From assembly GCA_043727235.1 (NCBI GenBank), contig JAYSYX010000411.1, forward strand, positions 1 to 19,107: a DNA stretch of 19,107 bases, in the 5' to 3' direction. The translations under genes were made by a program, and so were the position numbers. This document shows, one piece after another, positions 1 to 6,102 of the stretch; the first letter of the stretch is position 1; every line of letters starts with the position of its first letter. A model generated the notes under the pieces. It saw only the letters and a list, made by a program, of their open reading frames with translations, had not been told where the DNA came from and did no database searches. The DNA comes from UBA7236 sp043727235. Lineage in GTDB: Bacteria; Bacteroidota; Bacteroidia; Chitinophagales; BACL12.

Positions 1-197
1 GAAAATCTAAAATAGATATACTTTAGAAGATGATTTTCTTTCAAATTGAAAATTAAAATGGGGCGGAAGGTTTTAGATGATTTCCTATTGGAAAGATCCC
101 GAATGAGAAAATCTAAAATAGACATACTTAAGAAGATGATTTTCTTTCAATTAAAAATTAAAATAGGTTTGAAGGTTTTAGATGATTTTCCATTCGG
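1..197. repeat. Imperfect direct repeat, two copies, period 106 bp
   Basis: Bases 1-91 and 107-197 are two imperfect copies of one AT-rich unit. It begins GAAAATCTAAAATAGA and ends with AAGGTTTTAGATGATTT. Copy 1 is followed by ATCCCGAATG (96-105) and copy 2 by its exact reverse complement CATTCGGGAT (191-200), so the copies are also bracketed by an inverted decamer. The small open frame across this stretch is made of the repeat and is not considered a gene. The array may continue to the left of the window. Confidence 0.75.
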
Positions 198-201
198 GAT
201 A

Positions 202-260
202 AATCCAACTAATGGAAAGGTTGGGTCGCTTCGCTGCCAACCGTTTCCATAAGTTGGATT
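202..260. repeat. Long near-perfect hairpin (about 22-bp stem)
   Basis: The arm AATCCAACT (202-210), ATGGAAA (212-218) and GGTTGG (219-224) pairs with CCAACC (237-242), TTTCCAT (244-250) and AGTTGGATT (252-260). A GC-richer loop around GTCGCTTCGCTG separates the arms. No T-tract follows on either strand, so it does not look like an intrinsic terminator. It resembles a cruciform or a small palindromic mobile remnant beyond the terminator of the candidate RNA to its right. Confidence 0.6.
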
Positions 261-294
261 AAAAAAAAACCGCACCGAGGAGCTGGTGCGGTTT
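261..294 (-). terminator. Intrinsic terminator, leftward transcription
   Basis: A perfect 10-bp stem AAACCGCACC (267-276) / GGTGCGGTTT (285-294) with loop GAGGAGCT lies next to nine A residues at 261-269. On the minus strand this reads as a GC-rich hairpin followed by a T9 tract, the classical Rho-independent layout. It ends leftward transcription, most simply that of the candidate small RNA. Confidence 0.8.
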
Positions 295-425
295 AGCGAC
301 TCTAATATGAGAACTAAGAAGAACTTTGTTTAACCCTTGTAAGATCGTTACCTCTTACAGCTATAAAATTCTACATATCCCGGCAACGGCAGTAAGACAG
401 AAATTTCAATTTATTGGATACTATT
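261..425 (-). ncRNA. Candidate small RNA, unidentified
   Basis: This non-coding stretch reads leftward and ends in a strong intrinsic terminator (294 to 261). Within it a 7-bp stem (338-344 with 353-359, TGTAAGA/TCTTACA) closes an 8-nt loop. Seven loop bases (346-352) are complementary, with one G-U pair, to an upstream segment (382-388), so a loop-upstream pseudoknot is possible. No protein gene lies between the RNA and its terminator, and no open frame of note is present. The 5' end is not determined; about 425 is a guess, just below an AT-rich box cluster. A 6S-like regulatory RNA is one possibility. I cannot assign a family, and the terminator alone could serve the gene at 577-1026. Confidence 0.35.
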
Positions 426-428
426 TGT

Positions 429-472
429 CAATGTAAAATATATATTACATTGATTATCAATTATTTACATTG
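429..472. promoter_or_regulatory. Cluster of three TTACATTG boxes
   Basis: CAATGTAA (429-436), TTACATTG (445-452) and TTACATTG (465-472) lie within 44 bp. The first two form an inverted pair and the last two a direct pair. A near-palindrome ATTGATTATCAAT (449-461) sits between the last two. The position, just upstream of the candidate minus-strand RNA and after the end of the 577-1026 gene, fits an operator or an AT-rich promoter region. No full TAnnTTTG match was found, so promoter function is inferred. Confidence 0.35.
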
Positions 473-537
473 TTTTAAAAGTGTCATTTAACGGATTTTC
501 AGGTGAAAAAAAGGTTGAATTATTTTTTCAGAAAGCG

Positions 538-557
538 AAAAAATCTCGAAATCGAGG
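538..557 (-). terminator. Weak intrinsic terminator after the GreA-like gene
   Basis: CTCG (545-548) pairs with CGAG (553-556) around a 4-nt AT loop, or as five pairs around two bases. On the minus strand it is followed by a run of six T residues (543-538). It begins about 20 nt past the stop codon at 577. The stem is short, so termination efficiency is uncertain. Confidence 0.45.
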
Positions 558-576
558 AGAAATGGGCGAAAAATAT

Positions 577-1026
577 TCAGGAGATAGATGTTATTACATA
601 GGTTTGTGACCCGAAATAACAGGAGTCGCCAACACTTTTTGCGGTGAATTGTCTCCCTAATGGCGATTTAGAGGAAAGGACAGTGATTGTTTGCGAATCC
701 AACTCCAACTTGCCAAATCCTATACTTATAAAGAATGTTCCGTTATCGGTGGTTACCAAACTTCCGTGTAAAACAAGGGAGGAGGTTTTGCTTATATCAA
801 TTAGTTCCAATTCCTTTCTCTGATCAGTTGCATTCCACAATTGTTTGATTATATTTTCCTGCTCCAAATGTAACATTGCCCTTGCAGTTTCATATTTATC
901 ACCGGCAGTACTTTTTGTTTCGTTGGAAATACTTTCTTTCAATTCCCTTAAAATATTTTCTAATGAAAAAATTTTATCATTAATTGTTTTGAGGAGATGA
1001 GAATATATTTTTGCTTTAATATTCAA
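577..1026 (-). CDS. GreA/GreB-like C-terminal domain protein
   Basis: This 149-residue cytoplasmic protein has a helical N-terminal half containing TAGDKYETARAM at about 40-51. The beta-rich C-terminal half includes SPLGRQFTAKSVGD from about 121 and ends YVITSIS. This is the layout of GreA/GreB elongation factors, which bind the secondary channel of RNA polymerase and stimulate cleavage of backtracked RNA. It also matches a Bacteroidota family often mislabelled 3-oxoacyl-ACP synthase. The start is TTG at 1024-1026: an in-frame stop lies 15 nt upstream and the first internal ATG is at residue 51, inside the conserved motif. True cleavage activity is unproven, because the acidic tip residues of GreA cannot be aligned by eye. 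It is transcribed alone. Confidence 0.65.
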   Translation of the reverse strand: MNIKAKIYSHLLKTINDKIFSLENILRELKESISNETKSTAGDKYETARAMLHLEQENIIKQLWNATDQRKELELIDISKTSSLVLHGSLVTTDNGTFFISIGFGKLELDSQTITVLSSKSPLGRQFTAKSVGDSCYFGSQTYVITSIS

Positions 1027-1122
1027 AGGGTTATTATTTTAAGAGAAACTTAAAAAAAATACATTTTGCAATAAAGTTTATTGACAATTTTGTGCATTCG
1101 GTTGTTATTATATTTAATTTTT

Positions 1123-1304
1123 TTCACGCAAAGTCGCTAAGGCGCAAAAATGCAGGATGTGTTAATATTGAAAAAAATCTATTATATTTACGACTTGGTG
1201 ATCAGTTTTTTCCTGCAAAGGCTTATTAGGTTTATTTAAAAGTATTATTGGCTGTTTCTTTGAGCCCCCGCCTACCGGCCGGCAGGTTGGCGGCTTTGCG
1301 TGAA
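1123..1304. repeat. Segment bounded by 15-bp inverted repeats
   Basis: TTCACGCAAAGTCGC (1123-1137) and GCGGCTTTGCGTGAA (1290-1304) are reverse complements with one mismatch. Each is flanked on its outer side by a run of T. The left arm continues GCTAAGGCGCAAAAA, a composition I associate with dispersed intergenic repeats of Bacteroidota. The segment has no coding capacity. It could be a small palindromic non-autonomous element or two separate repeat copies in opposite orientation. Confidence 0.55.
1268..1293. repeat. GC-rich imperfect 26-bp palindrome
   Basis: CCGCC (1268-1272) and GGCGG (1289-1293) flank a core of ACCGGCCGGCAGG type centred between 1280 and 1281. The two arms are complementary with a few mismatches. 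It stands out sharply from its AT-rich surroundings and looks like a REP-type repeat or a stable RNA hairpin. Confidence 0.6.
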
Positions 1305-1318
1305 TTTTTTTACGCAAA
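1295..1318 (-). terminator. Hairpin just past the metalloprotease stop codon
   Basis: TTTGCGT (1295-1301) pairs perfectly with ACGCAAA (1312-1318) around a loop of ten mostly T bases. It lies 8 nt downstream of the end of the gene at 1326. No clear U-tract follows the stem in the minus direction, so it may act in transcript-end stabilisation or be only part of the adjacent inverted repeat. Confidence 0.35.
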
Positions 1319-1325
1319 ACACTTA

Positions 1326-2525
1326 TCACAACTTCATTATATTCTTATACGTAATTCCAAACTCATCCTGCAATTTAATTAAATACATTCCGGACTCAAA
1401 ATCTTTTAACGAAATAGATATTATATCATCAAAAACCATTTTCTCATATATAATATTTCCGGTCGTATTATAAATACTTATCGATAAATTAATATTTTCA
1501 TTTCTTTGAAAATATAATATGTCGCTTGTGGGATTCGGAAATATTTTCACATCCGATTCATGTATATTTTCTAAAGTTATGTTTGCAGTATCATAATTTA
1601 TTTCCCACCCAATTTCTTCCAAAACCGTAAGCGTTAAAATTCCGGGTTGATGATTTGCATGACCTGATGCTGCTTGTGGGGTCATAAATTCATTTTCGTT
1701 TCCAACCGGATATGTGGCCTCATCCCAATGAGAAAGGCTTGATCCGAGCGTAAAAGTGCCCGGTGCATATATTTTTGGTCTTGTTCCACCTGTTTCCAGG
1801 ATTACCTCGGGACTATTAAAAAATAGCTGATTGCTTATTATTTCGGTCCCCAGTTCGGCAGAAGGATTTATAAGAGATGTTAATATTGTTCCGGATGCAT
1901 TTTCGAGGTAAATGTCAAAAACTGAAGGCAGAGTATCCAAAGCAGGCCATACAAAAGTTGTGGTGAGCGGAGCAAATGCCGAAGCATCTATCAATCCGAA
2001 GGAACCTACGCTGCCCGATCTGTTGGATAGACTCAGAAAGCCAAGTCCATGACAAATTTCATGTAAAACGGTGGATATAAAATCATATTGCGTGGGACCT
2101 GGATTTTCATCCAAGCCATAATACCAATTTGCAAGCGAACTGAAATAGATCTCAATATCCGCAAAATCTCCATTCAGATCAGTACCTGTGATTGCATTTG
2201 CAAGGCTGGATGCATACCATACATCAGCAAAGGGCGCTCCTGCGTAATTTAATTCCCCATTGGGAAAGGTGATTCCGAGTTGTCCGGGTAATAAAGGCTG
2301 CATATGCGCCACAATTTTTATCGGAACATCACTTACTAAATAGTTACTCCAGATGTCTGTTGCGTGGTTAAAAGCACTAATGGCTTCTGCGGAAAGTCCC
2401 AAAAATTCAACCTCAAATACCGCGGCTTGACCTTTGCATTTATTGTGGAAAAATGACATAATAAATAGGGTTGAAATTAGACTTAGACGCATGACTGAGC
2501 TCATTATTAAGAATTTTATCATCAA
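1326..2525 (-). CDS. Secreted leishmanolysin-like (M8) metalloprotease, T9SS type A sorting domain
   Basis: This 399-residue protein starts with a signal peptide (hydrophobic to about residue 26, cleavage probably near CKGQA at 30-34). The protease domain carries the zinc motif HEICH (155-159) followed by GLGF. About 105 residues on come SHWDEATYP (H266) and EFMTP (M281), then TLTVLEEIGWEIN (298-310). That order of HExxH, distant HW, Met-turn and LEDxGW-like end is the leishmanolysin pattern, so H155, H159 and H266 are the likely zinc ligands and E156 the catalytic base. From about 328, IFPNPTSDILYF through the terminal YKNIMKL is a T9SS type A sorting domain, so the enzyme is exported through the Por system and attached or released at the surface. 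The start could instead be M12 (MRLSL). The substrate is unknown. A purine-rich repeat lies directly upstream. Confidence 0.75.
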   Translation of the reverse strand: MMIKFLIMSSVMRLSLISTLFIMSFFHNKCKGQAAVFEVEFLGLSAEAISAFNHATDIWSNYLVSDVPIKIVAHMQPLLPGQLGITFPNGELNYAGAPFADVWYASSLANAITGTDLNGDFADIEIYFSSLANWYYGLDENPGPTQYDFISTVLHEICHGLGFLSLSNRSGSVGSFGLIDASAFAPLTTTFVWPALDTLPSVFDIYLENASGTILTSLINPSAELGTEIISNQLFFNSPEVILETGGTRPKIYAPGTFTLGSSLSHWDEATYPVGNENEFMTPQAASGHANHQPGILTLTVLEEIGWEINYDTANITLENIHESDVKIFPNPTSDILYFQRNENINLSISIYNTTGNIIYEKMVFDDIISISLKDFESGMYLIKLQDEFGITYKNIMKL

Positions 2526-2542
2526 ATATAAACATCTATAAA

Positions 2543-2665
2543 AGATTCGAAGGGAGAAGGGAGAAGATTCGATGTAGGAAGAATCGAAAGGAGAAGGGAG
2601 AAGATTCGAAGGGTAAGGATCTAAGGGTCTAAGGAAGGAAGGGGTGGTTAAGGTTAAAAAAGGGA
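2543..2665. repeat. Purine-rich dispersed repeat R1, copy 1
   Basis: Several iterations of GAAGGGAGAAG and GATTCGA run through 2543-2626, then CTAAGGGTCTAAGGAAGGAA and GGTTAAAAAAGGGAGA to about 2665. A closely similar series in the same order occurs at 12950-13036. Both copies lie upstream, on the minus strand, of a gene for a T9SS-exported protein. No coding function is seen. Confidence 0.7.
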
Positions 2666-2995
2666 GATCATTATTGATTGAAAATTGGACACAACATTTC
2701 TAACTTTTTCTCAACAGGTAAATTTTTCAACTTATATACAGGCAGATTCTGATAATTGATGCCAGATAGCTGCAAATTTCGTTCTGTGTTTATCCTTTGG
2801 ACATCTGTAAGTAATGATTCGCGTTTGTTTTTTATTTCATATCAAAAAACATTTTTTTTATCCCTTTTTAATCCGCAAAATCCGCGTCATCAGCGTTCCC
2901 CTTTTTTTACACCTATACTGGAAGTAAGTGCGCTGTGACATGCAGACATTTTCTTCTTCATGCATTATTAATTAACTTTAACAAAAATTACGTGC
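2666..2995. other. Intergenic gap, no gene supported
   Basis: This gap separates the divergent metalloprotease and DUF5686 genes. A segment at about 2870-2910 (ATCCGCGTCATCAGCGTTC within T-rich flanks) resembles a dispersed intergenic repeat I associate with Bacteroidota genomes; this rests on memory only. The plus-strand frame at 2756-2938 is low in complexity and not gene-like. TAACTTTA (2973-2980) is one mismatch from a TAnnTTTG -7 element and may be the DUF5686 promoter, but no -33 TTG is at the usual distance. Confidence 0.5.
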
Positions 2996-5488
2996 GTGCT
3001 GCTGTTGCAATATAATATTATTTTTATTCGATCACTATTGTTTGCGGTCTTGTTTATTGCATTTCCAATATTGCTCAATTCTCAGAATATTACTATTACA
3101 GGATCCGTAAAAGATGAAAGCACCTCCGAACCCATTCCGTTTTCCAATGTTATTTTGAAAAATGCACATAAAGGAACTACTACGGATGAAGCAGGAAAAT
3201 TTTCTATACAATCTGCAATACCTTTCGATACGCTCATCATTACCTACATAGGGTATAAAACAGATACCATATTGCTCAATAAAGAATTTAATCAGCAATA
3301 TAATATTTATCTTATTCCCAACAATTTTGATTTAAATGAAGTAGTGATAAAACCGAAAGAGGAACCTGCCAAAGTTTTAATGAAAAAAGTAATTGAAAAT
3401 AAAAAACAAAACGATCATCAAAATATAGCGGGATACAAATCAAAAGGTTACACTAAAATTGAACTGGATATTGGCAATTTATCTGCCGGCGCTGCCCTTT
3501 TGGTAAAAGAAAATGCCTTTACTGTTTTGCGCGATCATATTGATTCTGTGAGTGATGTAAAACCGTTCTTACCTTTCTTTTTTACGGAAACCGTTTCTGA
3601 TTTTTACTACAGAAAGAATCCGCGGTCAAAAAAAGAAATTATTCAGGCGAGTCGCACATCGGGAATTAACAACGCAAGTATAACTCAAATACTTGGAAAT
3701 TATTATGAACAATTTAATATTTACGATAATTACTGGTATCTGCTAAGCAAGAATTTTATTCCACCGATTTGTGATTCCTGGAATTTTTTCTATAAAGTTG
3801 CTTTGGTAGATTCTGCTTATATTGATAATGACTGGTGTTACAGAATAAATTTTTATCCCAAACAAAAACAGGAAAATGTTTTTGAAGGATATATGTGGAT
3901 AGCGGATAGTTCATTTGCTGTGAAAGAGGTATTAATGAACCTTGACAGCACAGCAAATATTAACTATTATAAACGCGGAATATTTTATCAGAAGTATGAT
4001 AATTTAGGAGATTCGTTGTGGGTAATTACCAATGATAAATTAGTAGTGGAATTTGCTCCCGGAAAAACAACCGCAACTATTATTGCGCGAAAAACTTCCA
4101 CCTACTCCGATTATATTTTTAATCCCGATATTTTTACGGAGGTTTCTCATTATAAAGATGATATTGTTTACGGCGACAGTGTAATAATAAATGATGAGAG
4201 TTATTGGGCAGATAAACGACCAACGGTTTTAAGCGCAAACGAATCGGGTGTTTATGAGTTAGTGGATAGTTTGCAAAACATTAAACTTTTTACCACTATA
4301 ATAGATGTTTACAACACTCTAATGTATGGTTATTGGAATCTGGGTTATGTGCGTATCGGACCTTTTGCAAATATGGCCAGCTCCAATGATGTGGAGGGAT
4401 TGCGTTTGCGTCTCGGAATTAAAACCGGCGACCTCATAAGCAAACGTATGTCGATAGGAGGATATCTGGCTTTTGGGTTTAAGGACCAAACATTTAAATA
4501 CGGTTCGGAATTTAATCTGGTGATCTCTAAAAAACCCTGGCAACAATTTAAATTTAATTATGAGAACGATCTTGACATAGGAAGTGGTGGTGCAGTAACT
4601 TTTGGTGAGGATAATTTATTGTCCGGAATTTATCGCAGAAGAGAAACTCCGCAAAAATTAATTGAACTGGAAAAATTCACCTGGCATTATCAAAAGGATT
4701 GGATATGGGGTCTATCAAATTCTATTACTTTGACAACAGTGGATATGCATCCGCTTTTTGATATTTATTATTATAACGAACACGATTCCTTAGTGAGTGA
4801 TATTCAGAATTCGGAGATCAATTTAGGATTTCGTTTTGCGTATCGGGAAAAATTCTTCTTTGATAATTACCGACGTTATAGTATTGGAACAAAATATCCC
4901 GTGCTCACATTTAATTATAAAATGGGTGTGGATGGACTTTTTGAAGGCGACTTTAATTACCGCACATTTGAATTTACCATCAAAGATTATTTTACCATGG
5001 GAAGTATAGGAGGCACAACCGTTTCTATTAAAACCGGAAAAATATTCGGAACCCTTCCCACCTTATTATTGGAATCGCCACCGGGTAATGAAACCTATTT
5101 TATGAATCACGGCACATTTAATTTGATGAATGAATACGAATTCGTAAACGACACCTATGCCGAATTATTTATCACCCACAGTTTTTGGGGATTCTTTTTA
5201 AATAAAGTCCCACTTGTAAACCGCCTAAAATTGCGCGAGGTAGCATCCTTTAAAATGGCATACGGCTCTCTGTCCCATGCCAATCAGATCACAAATAATT
5301 ACATGAAAGAAAGCGAACCCTTCTTCATCGGAAATTCATCTCCCACCAAACCATACATGGAAGCCGGAATCGGCTTAGAAAATATTTTTAAATTAATTCG
5401 TATAGATGCCATTTGGCGACTAACCTATCGCAATAATCCGCTTGCACCGAATTTTGGGGTGAGGGTTGGAGTGAGTTTGGATATATAA
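2996..5488 (+). CDS. CarboxypepD_reg-like and DUF5686 outer-membrane protein
   Basis: This protein has 830 residues. A hydrophobic signal peptide (about 10-28, ending LLNSQ) is followed by a carboxypeptidase-regulatory-like beta-sandwich from ITITGSVKDE (32-41) through GYKTDTILL (86-94). A short connector FDLNEVVIKP (111-120) leads into the DUF5686 region to the C-terminus. Its many amphipathic, aromatic-rich strands and the end VRVGVSLDI indicate an outer-membrane beta-barrel. The length fits the family. The role of DUF5686 proteins is unknown; the CarboxypepD_reg module also occurs at the N-terminus of TonB-dependent receptors, but no TonB-plug is evident. The start is non-ATG: GTG at 2996 (or TTG at 3005) is needed, because an in-frame stop lies at 2969 and no ATG occurs before residue 129. 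It is monocistronic and divergent from the protease gene. Confidence 0.85.
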   Translation: MLLLQYNIIFIRSLLFAVLFIAFPILLNSQNITITGSVKDESTSEPIPFSNVILKNAHKGTTTDEAGKFSIQSAIPFDTLIITYIGYKTDTILLNKEFNQQYNIYLIPNNFDLNEVVIKPKEEPAKVLMKKVIENKKQNDHQNIAGYKSKGYTKIELDIGNLSAGAALLVKENAFTVLRDHIDSVSDVKPFLPFFFTETVSDFYYRKNPRSKKEIIQASRTSGINNASITQILGNYYEQFNIYDNYWYLLSKNFIPPICDSWNFFYKVALVDSAYIDNDWCYRINFYPKQKQENVFEGYMWIADSSFAVKEVLMNLDSTANINYYKRGIFYQKYDNLGDSLWVITNDKLVVEFAPGKTTATIIARKTSTYSDYIFNPDIFTEVSHYKDDIVYGDSVIINDESYWADKRPTVLSANESGVYELVDSLQNIKLFTTIIDVYNTLMYGYWNLGYVRIGPFANMASSNDVEGLRLRLGIKTGDLISKRMSIGGYLAFGFKDQTFKYGSEFNLVISKKPWQQFKFNYENDLDIGSGGAVTFGEDNLLSGIYRRRETPQKLIELEKFTWHYQKDWIWGLSNSITLTTVDMHPLFDIYYYNEHDSLVSDIQNSEINLGFRFAYREKFFFDNYRRYSIGTKYPVLTFNYKMGVDGLFEGDFNYRTFEFTIKDYFTMGSIGGTTVSIKTGKIFGTLPTLLLESPPGNETYFMNHGTFNLMNEYEFVNDTYAELFITHSFWGFFLNKVPLVNRLKLREVASFKMAYGSLSHANQITNNYMKESEPFFIGNSSPTKPYMEAGIGLENIFKLIRIDAIWRLTYRNNPLAPNFGVRVGVSLDI

Positions 5489-6005
5489 ATATACTAGTTT
5501 CGTCATGAACGAGATGTCTTTAACACAAATCCAACCCGTAACACCAAAGTCCCGTTAGGGACGAAATGTCGGTAGCATAAATCCGACCCGCACCACCCAA
5601 GTCCCGTAGGGATGACATGAAAGAAATGTTCAAGCGGAGGAAGATTTTCAAGTTTAATTGATTCTAATTGAGAACATAAATTCAATTCATTTTTGAAACT
5701 ATTAGGTATCATTGGAAATTCGATCATACCCGATACATTTTTCCATGCCGTCCCTACAGGACTTACAAGATTCTGTTATACAAGATAGTTACCGACATGC
5801 CGTCCCTCTGGGACTTTTTAATTTGTTACAGCTCGGGCAATTGGAATAAAATGATAAATCCCCCGGTTTTGAAAATACTGGACCGTTAGGGATGAAATAT
5901 CGGTAATCCAACCCATACTGCCCAAGTCCCGGTAGGGCCGACATATTAAGAGTTTTTCAAGCGGAGGGCAAAACTATTTTGACAAATTAAAGCTGATTTA
6001 TCTAC
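5489..6005. repeat. Cluster of GTCCC..GGGAC palindromic repeats, at least six copies
   Basis: The core AGTCCCGTTAGGGACGAAATGT-type unit occurs at 5548-5575, 5600-5620, 5881-5905 and 5920-5946 in plus orientation, and at 5744-5764 and 5788-5817 inverted. Each core can form a short hairpin. Several copies are preceded by an AATCCAACCC-type leader (5528, 5580, 5906). TTCAAGCGGAGG follows two of them (5629-5640 and 5957-5968), so a larger composite unit was duplicated. Similar sequences recur between genes in Bacteroidota. The open frame on the minus strand at 5503-5727 is made of these repeats and was discarded. No transposase is nearby. Confidence 0.8.
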
Positions 6006-6102
6006 TTATCTTTACTTTTTAATCTTTGTTAAGTAAAAATATTTGCAAAAAGTAAAGATAAATACATATCTTTACTATTATGACAGAGAAAAGTAAAGAT
6101 AA
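6006..6102 (+). promoter_or_regulatory. Fic gene promoter with four alternating AGTAAAGATA operators
   Basis: The decamer AGTAAAGATA or its reverse complement occurs at 6007-6016 (reverse), 6051-6060 (forward), 6067-6076 (reverse) and 6092-6101 (forward). The first two sites extend to a perfect 15-bp inverted repeat (6006-6020 with 6047-6061). TTTG (6042-6045) and TATCTTTA (6067-6074, one mismatch to TAnnTTTG), 21 nt apart, form a plausible promoter. It would start transcription close to the ATG at 6080, giving a very short or absent leader. Site 2 lies in the promoter spacer, site 3 overlaps the -7 box and site 4 lies in codons 5-8. That geometry suits repression, probably by the winged helix of the Fic protein itself (inferred). 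Confidence 0.7.

Larger units (their letters stand above)
1027..1325. other. Intergenic gap, repeat-bearing
   Basis: No gene is seen in these 299 bases. They hold a roughly 180-bp segment bounded by inverted repeats, a GC-rich palindrome and a hairpin just past the metalloprotease gene, each listed separately. The rest is AT-rich and featureless. Confidence 0.7.

Noticed and set aside
46..252. 68-residue plus-strand open frame
   Set aside because: It runs through two copies of a direct repeat and into a hairpin, so its apparent protein is an internal repeat of non-coding DNA.
2756..2938. 60-residue plus-strand open frame
   Set aside because: It covers a T-rich, repeat-like segment with no recognisable domain or promoter.
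2996..5488. TonB-dependent receptor
   Set aside because: The N-terminal CarboxypepD_reg-like domain is shared with such receptors, but no plug domain pattern follows and the remainder fits DUF5686.
5503..5727. 74-residue minus-strand open frame
   Set aside because: It is translated from GTCCC..GGGAC repeats and has no protein-like pattern.
5489..5970. Possible CRISPR array
   Set aside because: Repeats are in both orientations with irregular spacing and no uniform spacers, and no cas genes are present.
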